This document shows positions 15,826-22,654 of a DNA stretch of 25,331 bases, piece by piece. The stretch's first letter is position 1, and each line of letters begins with the position of its first letter. A program made the translations under genes and the position numbers. A model generated the notes under the pieces. The model searched no databases and was not told the DNA's origin. It saw nothing but the letters and a program-made list of their open reading frames with translations. Source of the stretch: Microbacterium sp. (lineage in GTDB: Bacteria; Actinomycetota; Actinomycetes; Actinomycetales; Microbacteriaceae); contig DQHP01000118.1 of the NCBI GenBank assembly GCA_003524435.1, positions 1 through 25,331 on the forward strand, read 5' to 3'.

Positions 15826-16080
15826 TCAGAGCGCGTCCATGACGAGGTATTCCTGCACGCGCTCGTAACCGAGGCTCTCGTACAGCGCGACTGCAGCCGC
15901 GTTTGTGGCGAACAGCTGTGTCAGCATCCGATCGACGTGCTCTGCGGCATCGTCTCCCACGCGCATTCCGGAGGCGAGATTACGCGAAATCATCCGCTCA
16001 CGCGCTGCATCGTGCCACGCGGTGAATTGATCGCGCGGGAGAGGGGAGAGCACTACATCCATCCCAGCAGTCTGCATCAT
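15826..16080 (-). pseudogene. GNAT acetyltransferase remnant with in-frame internal deletion
   Basis: An open 84-residue frame. Residues about 10-50 (FTAWHDAARERMI and following) look like the N-terminus of a standalone GNAT enzyme. Residues about 56-84 (FATNAAAVALYESLGYERV) are the typical last motif of the same family. The central 60-70 residues, including the acetyl-CoA-binding RGxGxG loop, are missing, and the two ends are joined around the LF at residues 55-56. The protein could not bind acetyl-CoA in the normal way. The start could be at 16080, 16077 or 16062. It is divergent from the PLDc_N gene with almost no space between. A tiny functional protein cannot be excluded, but decay by deletion is the simpler reading. 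Confidence 0.75.
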
Positions 16081-16087
16081 GTTCGTC

Positions 16088-16093
16088 TATTCT
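16088..16093 (+). promoter_or_regulatory. -10 element of a leaderless gene
   Basis: TATTCT lies six bases before the ATG at 16100, which is the spacing expected if transcription starts at the A of the start codon. No Shine-Dalgarno is present. A convincing -35 was not found. Confidence 0.45.
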
Positions 16094-16099
16094 GAAGCC

Positions 16100-16480
16100 A
16101 TGGCGTTCATCCTGTGGATTCTCATCACGGCGCTGATGATCGGCGCGCTCATTGACATCATCAAGCGTGACGATTCACAGGTGAAATATTTGCCGAAGAT
16201 GGTCTGGATCATCATCGTCATCCTTATTCCCTTCATCGGCAGCGCCCTGTGGTTCACACTTGGTCGTGAATATGACAGCGGCGGAATACAGATTCCTCGG
16301 ATGCCACGGGGCGCGTCGCGTACGGCGCCGCAGACTCCAGTCGTCCAGACGTGGTCAACGCCGACAGACACACGCAGCACCGAGGACCAGATCGCTGATC
16401 TTGACCGCGAGATCGAAGAATGGCGGCTACGGCAAGAGGCCGATAAGCGTCGGGGCGACGCGAATTCAGGAACCGAGTAA
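16100..16480 (+). CDS. PLDc_N-domain membrane protein
   Basis: A 126-residue protein. It has one span (about residues 2-20), then a short KRDDSQVKYLPKMVW segment, a second span (about 32-50) and the GxxLWFTLGRE ending typical of the phospholipase D N-terminal-like domain (PLDc_N), seen as a standalone two-span protein in many actinobacteria. The rest (about 60-126) is a hydrophilic tail, with a likely short helix rich in Glu, Arg and Asp near the end. I chose the ATG at 16100; another ATG at 16079 would add seven residues. The 3' end overlaps the convergent TIGR01777 gene by 15 bases. Function is unknown; no PLD catalytic HKD motif is present. Confidence 0.8.
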   Translation: MAFILWILITALMIGALIDIIKRDDSQVKYLPKMVWIIIVILIPFIGSALWFTLGREYDSGGIQIPRMPRGASRTAPQTPVVQTWSTPTDTRSTEDQIADLDREIEEWRLRQEADKRRGDANSGTE

Positions 16481-17425
16481 CGACTTTCGCACGGCGGGCT
16501 CCAACGTCGGATAGGTGAACTCGAAGCCTGCGGCGGTGAGTTTCTCCGGCAACACCCATCTGCTCTTGAGGATCAGCTCAGTCTCGGTGCGGATGCCGAT
16601 CGCACCGATCTCGAGCATCCACCGTGGCATGGGCGGGCCGAACCGCACGCCCAGCACGCGACGCACCGTTGCCATGAATCCAGCGTTATCGACAGGATGA
16701 GGAGCTGCCGCATTGACCGGTCCGCTGAGCTCAGGATGCTCCTCGACGAAGTCGATAATGCGGCCGACATCTTCGATATGTATCCAGCTGAACTTCTGGG
16801 CCCCGCGCTTCGCGCCGGGGAAATGTTCGGTCCCGGCGGCGCGTCTGGCCTTCGACACAGGCCACCATCCATCGTGCTGTGCACCGCCCAAGCCGATCTT
16901 GGCGAGGTTCTTCAGAGGCCCGAGAACACCGCCGTGCCCGAGCACGATCGTGCTGCGCAGCGCCACCCGACGTGTGCGTGGCAAGTCGTCGGCGAACAGC
17001 GACTGTTCCCAAGCTTTCGCGACATCGACGGAGAATCCGGTGCCCAGGTCGCCGTCCGATTCGGTCATCGGACGGTCCATCGCATGACGGTAGATCGTCG
17101 CGGTGGACGAGTTGATCCACAGTTTTGGCGGGTGCGTTGCCGCGGCAATGGCGGCGCGGAGGGATGCTGTGGTGTCCAGGCGTGAACGAAAGATCTCGGC
17201 ACGATTTTCCGGCGTGTACCGGCAGTTCACGCTCTTGCCGGCAAGGCCGATGACAAGCTCTGCCCCCTCCACAGCCTGATCGATTCCCGGCTGATCTCCC
17301 CACCGCAGGTCGGCGCCCGAACGCGTAATCGTGACGACCTCGCGCCCCTCGGCCCGGTACTTTCGCTGCAGATGCTGTCCCATGAATCCCGATGATCCAC
17401 CGATCACCACGCGAGTACCGCTCAT
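16466..17425 (-). CDS. TIGR01777-family NAD(P)-dependent epimerase/oxidoreductase
   Basis: A 319-residue Rossmann-fold protein. GGSSGFMG (residues 9-16) is the nucleotide-binding loop. LAGKSVNCRYTPENR (about 61-75) is the hallmark of this group, known from the YfcH protein of E. coli. WINSSTATIYRH (about 102-113) holds the SDR-like Ser/Tyr region, and the C-terminal DUF1731-like part (about 270-319) is present. Start ATG overlaps the DUF4166 stop by ATGA, so the two are a coupled pair. The exact substrate of this family is not established. Confidence 0.9.
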   Translation of the reverse strand: MSGTRVVIGGSSGFMGQHLQRKYRAEGREVVTITRSGADLRWGDQPGIDQAVEGAELVIGLAGKSVNCRYTPENRAEIFRSRLDTTASLRAAIAAATHPPKLWINSSTATIYRHAMDRPMTESDGDLGTGFSVDVAKAWEQSLFADDLPRTRRVALRSTIVLGHGGVLGPLKNLAKIGLGGAQHDGWWPVSKARRAAGTEHFPGAKRGAQKFSWIHIEDVGRIIDFVEEHPELSGPVNAAAPHPVDNAGFMATVRRVLGVRFGPPMPRWMLEIGAIGIRTETELILKSRWVLPEKLTAAGFEFTYPTLEPAVRKSLLGS

Positions 17426-18042
17426 GCGGAAGCCTCCTCGATGCGATACGTGAAGTCGCCGGAATATTCGTATACGCGACCGATCAGAGGAACGTCAATT
17501 GTCACTGCAACCCGCTGTCGATCAATGATCTCGTCAAAACTTTCCACGAGGCGAACGACGGGGGAGTAAAAGCGCGGCACGCGCACCCGTAGTCGACCCC
17601 AGCGAAGCCCGATCGCGCGGCTGGTCAACACCAGAGCACCCTCTGCGACAGCGATCTCGAAGCTCGCCGCGACGACCCCCGGATCGCCGAGCTCATCGAC
17701 GAGCCGGCCGTGGGGGTTCAACGAGACCGCATCGCGCATCGTCCACGGTTGACCAGGTAGCAAGAGCTCGCGCGCACTCAGCGCGCGTCCCGCAATCAGC
17801 CGGTTCGTGATGCGAAAAGGAACGCTCAGCTGCCACCCTGCGTAGATGACGCTGCGATCGTGCAGTGGACGAAGGAATGGCCACAGCCACCGACGGGGCG
17901 TGCCCACCCTGCTGAAGATGCCCTCACCAATGCCAATGTGACCGTCAGGAAGCGGTGAGAAATAGTCACGCAGCCGCGGATGCAACTCCTCAAGACGCTC
18001 GCCAAGGGCTCGAGCATAGGGAGATTGCGAATCGGTGCGCAC
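17422..18042 (-). CDS. DUF4166-domain protein
   Basis: A 206-residue soluble protein. The start (SPYARALGERLEELHPRLRDYF), the GEGIFSRVGTPRRWLWPFL region (about 39-57) and the ending IDVPLIGRVYEYSGDFTYRI (about 182-201) match my memory of DUF4166, which is often placed beside or fused to oxidoreductases. The start is a GTG at 18042 without a strong Shine-Dalgarno. Its stop overlaps the ATG of the TIGR01777 gene, suggesting the two products act together. No catalytic motif can be named. Confidence 0.75.
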   Translation of the reverse strand: MRTDSQSPYARALGERLEELHPRLRDYFSPLPDGHIGIGEGIFSRVGTPRRWLWPFLRPLHDRSVIYAGWQLSVPFRITNRLIAGRALSARELLLPGQPWTMRDAVSLNPHGRLVDELGDPGVVAASFEIAVAEGALVLTSRAIGLRWGRLRVRVPRFYSPVVRLVESFDEIIDRQRVAVTIDVPLIGRVYEYSGDFTYRIEEASA

Positions 18043-18079
18043 GAGTCGAGCCTATCCGCCGTCCGATTCAGAGCTGGAC

Positions 18080-18116
18080 ACCGCTCAGCGCAGAAGGGAT
18101 ACCACTCAGCGCAGAA
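18080..18116. repeat. 21-base tandem duplication across the lrp stop codon
   Basis: ACCRCTCAGCGCAGAA occurs at 18080-18095 and 18101-18116, a period of 21 bases. The second copy contains the minus-strand TGA of the Lrp gene, and the first lies just past it. Confidence 0.7.
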
Positions 18117-18558
18117 CGCTCGACAGCAGCAGGCTCGTCTGTGAGTTCTGCACGCCCTCAATCGAGCGGATCAAGCCGAGCAGACGATCGAAATCGCCGA
18201 GCGAAGCCATGCGCAACTGTGCGACCAGATCCCAGCCGCCATTGGTGCTGTGCAAAGCGATGATCTCGGGAATCCCACGCAGGCGACGGATGACGGTGTC
18301 AGTCGTCCGACCCTCGACCTCAATCAATGCGACCGCCTGGATCGTCAGTGGATCTGACTCGTCTCTGACGCGCGCCGTGAAACCGATGATCGTGCCGTTT
18401 TCCTGCAGCCGCTCGATGCGTGCCGACACGGTCGCGCGTGAGACATCCAGCATCCGTGCCAGCGCCGCGCTGGATGCGCGCCCATCCTGTCGAAGCGCAG
18501 CCAGCAGTCGGCGATCGAGATCATCAAGCTGTTGCATGTACACATCGTAAAGCGACAT
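18106..18558 (-). CDS. Lrp/AsnC-family transcriptional regulator
   Basis: A 150-residue regulator. Residues about 10-60 are the AsnC-type helix-turn-helix (LDDLDRRLLAALRQDGR, then AALARMLDVSRATVSARIERL). Residues about 72-147 are the RAM ligand-binding domain, with VALIEVEGR and the GGWDLVAQLRM strand. It is divergent from ocd-ctlX over about 106 bases, so it probably senses an amino acid of that pathway (arginine, citrulline, ornithine or proline) and controls those genes and itself. The start is uncertain: ATG at 18558, or the in-frame ATG at 18537, which has TACGAT six bases upstream and would be leaderless. Neither has a clear Shine-Dalgarno. Confidence 0.92.
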   Translation of the reverse strand: MSLYDVYMQQLDDLDRRLLAALRQDGRASSAALARMLDVSRATVSARIERLQENGTIIGFTARVRDESDPLTIQAVALIEVEGRTTDTVIRRLRGIPEIIALHSTNGGWDLVAQLRMASLGDFDRLLGLIRSIEGVQNSQTSLLLSSVLR

Positions 18559-18569
18559 TGCTCACAATG
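18556..18569. promoter_or_regulatory. Palindrome on the lrp start, candidate autoregulatory site
   Basis: CATTG-CTCA-CAATG is a 14-base palindrome that includes the upstream lrp start codon (18558-18556). Within it TGCTCAC (18559-18565) is matched by GTGAGCA (18633-18639) 74 bases away, near the ocd promoter, about seven helical turns. Binding by the encoded Lrp protein is inferred. Confidence 0.4.
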
Positions 18570-18664
18570 CATAGAATCTGGTGATCCGTTCGGCAACGTG
18601 CACATTGAGGTTACATATCGACAGGCCATAGCGTGAGCAGTGAATCAATCTGAAGGGGTACACC

Positions 18665-19693
18665 ATGACGCGCTTAGTCGATGTCCGAAACATGGCTCGC
18701 TGGATCGCAGATCACGGCCCAGACCGCTGCATTGCGGGATTGATCGAGTACCTCGACGCAGACTTCCGACGCTGGGAGCAGTTCGACAAGAGTCCTCGAG
18801 TCGCCAGCCACACGCCCTTCGGAGTGATTGAGCTCATGCCCACGAGCGATCACGAAACCTACGGCTTCAAGTACGTCAATGGCCACCCCTCCAACCCCCA
18901 GCGCGGCTTTCAAACGGTCACAGCGTTCGGTGTCCTCGCCGATGTGCACAACGGATATCCGACATTCCTCGCTGAGATGACCCTGCTGACGGCGCTGCGT
19001 ACGGCTGCCACTTCCGCGCTCATCGCCCGCACCCTCGCGCGGCCGGACTCTCAAGTCATGGCGATGATCGGAACGGGGAGCCAGGCGGAGTTCCAGGCGA
19101 TGGCCTTCCGTGAGGCGCTGGGCATTACGACACTGCGCGTCTACGACGTCGACCCGGATGCTATCGCCAAATTCGTGCGCAACCTCAAGCCGCTCGGCTT
19201 CAGCATTGAGGTCGCTGCCAACGCAAGCGAGGCGGTTCGCGGAGCAGATATCGTCACCACCTGTACGGCGGACAAGCAACTGGCGACCGTGCTCCACGAC
19301 AAGGATGTGACCGAGGGCATGCACCTGAACGCTATCGGCGGCGACTGCCCAGGAAAGACCGAACTTGAGCCCGCGATTCTTGATCGGGCGAAGGTGTTCG
19401 TCGAATACACACCTCAGACGCTGATCGAAGGCGAAATCCAGCACCAGCCAGAAGGGTTCGAGGTCACCGAGCTCTGGGAAGTTCTGCTGGGACGCAAGGA
19501 GGGACGCACTTCGCCAGAGGACATCACACTGTTTGACTCTGTGGGCTTTGCAATCGAGGACTTCTCAGCCCTGCGTTACCTTCGCGACCAGGTGGCGGGC
19601 ACAGATTACGAAAGCGAGATCGACCTTGTCGCGGCGCCCGAGGACCCGAAGGATCTCTTCGGGATGGTCGGCGCGTTCTCCCCGGTCGGCTGA
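18665..19693 (+). CDS. ocd: Ornithine cyclodeaminase
   Basis: A 342-residue NAD-dependent enzyme converting L-ornithine to L-proline and ammonia, of the ornithine cyclodeaminase/mu-crystallin family. The dinucleotide loop is IGTGSQAEFQ (about 135-144). Arg45, Lys69 (GFKYVNGHP), Thr84, Arg112 (LRTAATSA) and Asp227 (IGGDCPGKTEL) sit where my memory of the Pseudomonas putida enzyme has substrate-binding Arg45, Lys69, Thr84, Arg112 and catalytic Asp228. This points to a true ornithine cyclodeaminase rather than an alanine dehydrogenase or SbnB-type relative. The ATG at 18665 has AAGGGG six bases upstream. Followed one base later by ctlX. Confidence 0.93.
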   Translation: MTRLVDVRNMARWIADHGPDRCIAGLIEYLDADFRRWEQFDKSPRVASHTPFGVIELMPTSDHETYGFKYVNGHPSNPQRGFQTVTAFGVLADVHNGYPTFLAEMTLLTALRTAATSALIARTLARPDSQVMAMIGTGSQAEFQAMAFREALGITTLRVYDVDPDAIAKFVRNLKPLGFSIEVAANASEAVRGADIVTTCTADKQLATVLHDKDVTEGMHLNAIGGDCPGKTELEPAILDRAKVFVEYTPQTLIEGEIQHQPEGFEVTELWEVLLGRKEGRTSPEDITLFDSVGFAIEDFSALRYLRDQVAGTDYESEIDLVAAPEDPKDLFGMVGAFSPVG

Positions 19694-19694
19694 G

Positions 19695-20627
19695 GTGTCG
19701 GTCCAGGCGCCCGATGCGGTCGTCATGGTGCGGCCGCAGCGATTTATCCCTAACCCGGAGACAGCCGGAGACAACGCATTTCAGGCGTTGCCAGATGTGA
19801 CAGGCGATCTGATCGCGCAAACGGCATATGACGAGGTCACCCACGCCGCGCGGATGCTTACTGATGCTGGCGTCACGGTGCATCTGTTCGATGACACCGA
19901 CCCGAACCGTCCCGACAGCGTGTTTCCGAACAACTGGTTCTCGACGCACGCGGGCGGTCACGTCGCGCTGTTTCCGATGTATGCGCCGAACCGCCGCACC
20001 GAGCGCCGCGCCGACATCGTGGAGATGATGAAGACGGAGTATCGCGTGCAGCAGGTCGTCGATTACTCGGGCATGGAGCCGGATGGACTGTTCCTTGAAG
20101 GAACCGGTGCGATGGTCATCGACCACGAGTTTCGGCTCGTTTATGTCGCGCGCTCGCGTCGTGCTGACCCGGTGCTGCTCGAGCGGTTCTGTACGACTTT
20201 CGGCTACGAGCCGATGGTGATGGATGCTGTTGACCAGACAGGCACCCCGATTTACCACACGAACGTGATGCTGACCATCGCCACGAAGTTCGTCATGATC
20301 GGGCTCAGCCTGATTGCTGACACCGCACGTCGTGAGGAAATCGTCGCCCGGCTCAGCGCGCGCGGACGGCGCGAGATTATTGATCTCAGCGCTTCGCAGA
20401 TCGCGGCATTCGCTGGAAACGCAATTGAACTGCAGGCGGAGGGGCGACGCATCCTCGCGCTGTCAACGCGTGCGCTGGCCGCACTGCATGACGATCAGCG
20501 TGCCGTCATCGAGCGCAGCTGTGAAATTGTCGCCCTTCCTGTTCCGACCATTGAACTAGCCGGTGGTTCCGTGCGCTGCATGATCGCGGGGTTGCATCTC
20601 GACTCGCGAACCCGCCCCGCACAGTAG
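19695..20627 (+). CDS. ctlX: Citrulline hydrolase CtlX-like (amidinotransferase/ADI fold)
   Basis: A 310-residue protein of the guanidine/ureido-group-modifying fold. MVRPQRFIPNPETAGDNAFQ (about 11-30), VFPNNWFSTH (about 76-85), EGTGAMVIDH (about 135-144, Glu135), YHTNVMLTIA (about 187-196, His188) and GGSVRCMIAGLHL (Cys295) give the Cys-His-acid set and match CtlX, described in Francisella as splitting citrulline to ornithine, CO2 and ammonia. I chose the GTG at 19695, one base after the ocd stop, because the conserved N-terminus begins there; the frame is open further upstream but within ocd. Coupling to ocd supplies the next step, ornithine to proline. An arginine deiminase-like activity is a less likely alternative. 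Confidence 0.87.
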   Translation: MSVQAPDAVVMVRPQRFIPNPETAGDNAFQALPDVTGDLIAQTAYDEVTHAARMLTDAGVTVHLFDDTDPNRPDSVFPNNWFSTHAGGHVALFPMYAPNRRTERRADIVEMMKTEYRVQQVVDYSGMEPDGLFLEGTGAMVIDHEFRLVYVARSRRADPVLLERFCTTFGYEPMVMDAVDQTGTPIYHTNVMLTIATKFVMIGLSLIADTARREEIVARLSARGRREIIDLSASQIAAFAGNAIELQAEGRRILALSTRALAALHDDQRAVIERSCEIVALPVPTIELAGGSVRCMIAGLHLDSRTRPAQ

Positions 20628-20640
20628 GCGAGGCGGGAGC

Positions 20641-20679
20641 CGAGCGGCTCAGAGCTCGCGCAGGCGGAGGAGCCGCTCG
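20641..20679. terminator. Long inverted repeat around the NYN gene stop
   Basis: CGAGCGGCTC (20641-20650) and GAGCCGCTCG (20670-20679) are perfect 10-base arms around a 19-base loop. They span the NYN stop (20649) and lie just past the convergent ctlX stop (20627). A shared transcript end is possible; there is no T-run. Confidence 0.4.
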
Positions 20680-21656
20680 TGCCCGGTCTCTTCAAACTCC
20701 GCGATATCGTCGCGAGACTTCAAGAAGTCGGAGAACGACCGATATCCCAGAGCCTTCTCGCTGAAGGAGGGATCCATCCGTCGCATGTGCGTTTTGACGG
20801 CAGAGCTGTGCAACCACTCATCCGCGCCTGCCTTGTCATGCCCCAAGCGCAGGGCACGCTCAAGCAGCATGGTCCCTTCCTCTTGCTCAGTTGTCGGCGA
20901 GTCGGTGGTGGAATCAGTGGTGGACGAGTCGATGGTGGGCTCAGCGGCTGGCGCCTCTGCGGGCTTTACCGCCTTCTTTGCGCGCGTTTTCGGTGCAGCT
21001 TTGGCCTTTGCCGGAGCCTCGGCATCAGCATCCTGAGCGGGCGGTTCCTCGACGGGCGGCGCCGGGGGAGCTGCCTTCTTCGGTGCAGGCCTGACGACGC
21101 CGGGCAACGAGTCATATGATTCGAACTCGTCACACGCTGCCGCCAGCGACTTTGCGGTGGAACCGGCGACGCCCACACCGATCACATAGCGGCCGAGGCG
21201 CTTGCAGCGCTGTGCGAGTGGCACATAGTCGCTGTCGCCGGCGACGATCACGACGTGCGTGAGGTCAGGCAGGCGGAACATATCTTCCACCGCATCGACC
21301 GCAAGGCGAATATCAGCACCGTTTTTTGCGTACGCAGCGGCAGGGAACAGCTGCACCAGATCGACCGCGCGCGCCACGAGTTGTGAACGGTATTCGGCGT
21401 TTACCGGAGATGACCAGTCGGCATATGCGCGGGTGAGTACGAGCGTGCCAAACGAGGCCGCATAGTCGATGATCGCACCGACTTCGATCATCGCGCTCTT
21501 GAGCCGGTCTACGACCTCGGGATCGTTCGGGTTCTCGGTAATTCGCTGCCGGTCTTTGCCGTAGGAGTTTCGCCCGTGGACGCGGTCATACCAACTGATG
21601 ACGATGTTGTCGAAGTCGAGGTAGACGGCGACGCGGGGGTTCTGCTGATCAGCCAT
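20649..21656 (-). CDS. NYN-domain putative RNase with C-terminal LOTUS/OST-HTH domain
   Basis: A 335-residue protein. Residues about 8-180 form a PIN-like NYN domain with the acidic metal-binding residues in YLDFDN (Asp14, Asp16), GADIRL (Asp115) and GDSDYVPL (Asp141, Asp143). Residues about 185-262 are an Ala/Pro/Lys then Thr/Ser/Asp-rich disordered linker. Residues about 264-335 look like a LOTUS/OST-HTH RNA-binding winged helix. This architecture suggests an RNA endonuclease guided or regulated by its C-terminal domain. I chose the ATG at 21656, with GAGGAG seven bases upstream; the longer frame adds 11 unlikely residues. It overlaps the oxidoreductase stop by eight bases, so it is translationally coupled. 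RNA target unknown. Confidence 0.88.
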   Translation of the reverse strand: MADQQNPRVAVYLDFDNIVISWYDRVHGRNSYGKDRQRITENPNDPEVVDRLKSAMIEVGAIIDYAASFGTLVLTRAYADWSSPVNAEYRSQLVARAVDLVQLFPAAAYAKNGADIRLAVDAVEDMFRLPDLTHVVIVAGDSDYVPLAQRCKRLGRYVIGVGVAGSTAKSLAAACDEFESYDSLPGVVRPAPKKAAPPAPPVEEPPAQDADAEAPAKAKAAPKTRAKKAVKPAEAPAAEPTIDSSTTDSTTDSPTTEQEEGTMLLERALRLGHDKAGADEWLHSSAVKTHMRRMDPSFSEKALGYRSFSDFLKSRDDIAEFEETGHERLLRLREL

Positions 21657-22650
21657 TCGCATGCTCCTCACTCGGGTAGCGCACACCAATCTGGGCGCGG
21701 ATCTCGTCGAGCGTTCCCATGATCGCTACCGACTCCGCAATGGGAAGGGGCAACAGCGTCCCTGTCATGTCTCCGGCGGCGACGGCGCCCTCGGCGGCGA
21801 ACGCCTGATACTGCATGCCGCGACCCTCGACCCGGGAGCTGTATTCCTCCCACACCGTGGAATCCGGTGCGACAACGCGGAAAGACGTGGGGGTATACCA
21901 GACGCGGTCGATATCGATCCGTGCCTCTGTGCCAATGATTGTGGCGGAATTGGGCCCCGCTGCGCGTGAGGACGAGAAGCTCGTCGAGACCGCACCGTGC
22001 TCGTGCGTCATCATTGTCGCAACCTCGGTGTCAGCACCGGTGTCGCCGAGACGCGCGGTGGCCTTGATCGATATCGGTGCGCCGAGGATGTCCCAGATAA
22101 AGGACACCGGGTAGATACCGAGATCGAGCAATGCGCCGCCGCCGAGTGCCAGATTGTTCAGGCGGTGGGCGGCGTCGGACGGCAGCAGCTGTGTGTGGTC
22201 GGCGGTGATCGCACGGATCTCTCCGAGGGAGCCGGAATCAATGAGCTCACGGATGCGCACCATATGCGGCAGGTACCGCGTCCACATCGCCTCCATCACC
22301 AGCAGACCCCGCTCTGCGGCGATACGCTGCAGATCTTCGGCTTCCGCGCGGTTGACGGTGAAGGCTTTCTCTACGAGAACGTGCTTGCCGTTTTCGAGCG
22401 CGAGCTTCGCGCCCGCGTGGTGCATCGGGTGCGGAGTCGAAACATAGATGATGTCGACCTCGGGGTCTGCGACGAGCGCCTCATACGACGCGTGCGCACG
22501 CGGGATGTTGAACTCTGCGGCAAACCGGTCGGCAGCTGCTTGTGAACGCGAACCCACCGCGACAAGATCAAGACCTGCCGTGCGCAGATCAGAGGCGAAG
22601 GCGTGCGCGATGCCGCCAGTAGCGAGGATTCCCCAACGAAGAGCAGTCAT
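21649..22650 (-). CDS. Gfo/Idh/MocA-family oxidoreductase
   Basis: A 333-residue NAD(P)-dependent dehydrogenase. The N-terminal Rossmann loop is GILATGGIAHAFA (about 7-19). STPHPMHH (about 71-78) and VEKAFTVN (Glu94-Lys95-Ala96, a variant of the usual EKP) are family hallmarks, and the C-terminal GFO_IDH_MocA_C-type domain contains the GALLDLGIYPVSFIWDILG segment. It most resembles the dihydrodiol dehydrogenase/glucose-fructose oxidoreductase-like branch. I chose the ATG at 22650; the frame is open upstream but that part overlaps the monooxygenase gene. Four bases separate it from that gene, and its end overlaps the NYN gene. The substrate, probably a sugar or polyol, cannot be told. Confidence 0.88.
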   Translation of the reverse strand: MTALRWGILATGGIAHAFASDLRTAGLDLVAVGSRSQAAADRFAAEFNIPRAHASYEALVADPEVDIIYVSTPHPMHHAGAKLALENGKHVLVEKAFTVNRAEAEDLQRIAAERGLLVMEAMWTRYLPHMVRIRELIDSGSLGEIRAITADHTQLLPSDAAHRLNNLALGGGALLDLGIYPVSFIWDILGAPISIKATARLGDTGADTEVATMMTHEHGAVSTSFSSSRAAGPNSATIIGTEARIDIDRVWYTPTSFRVVAPDSTVWEEYSSRVEGRGMQYQAFAAEGAVAAGDMTGTLLPLPIAESVAIMGTLDEIRAQIGVRYPSEEHANG

Positions 22651-22654
22651 CCAC

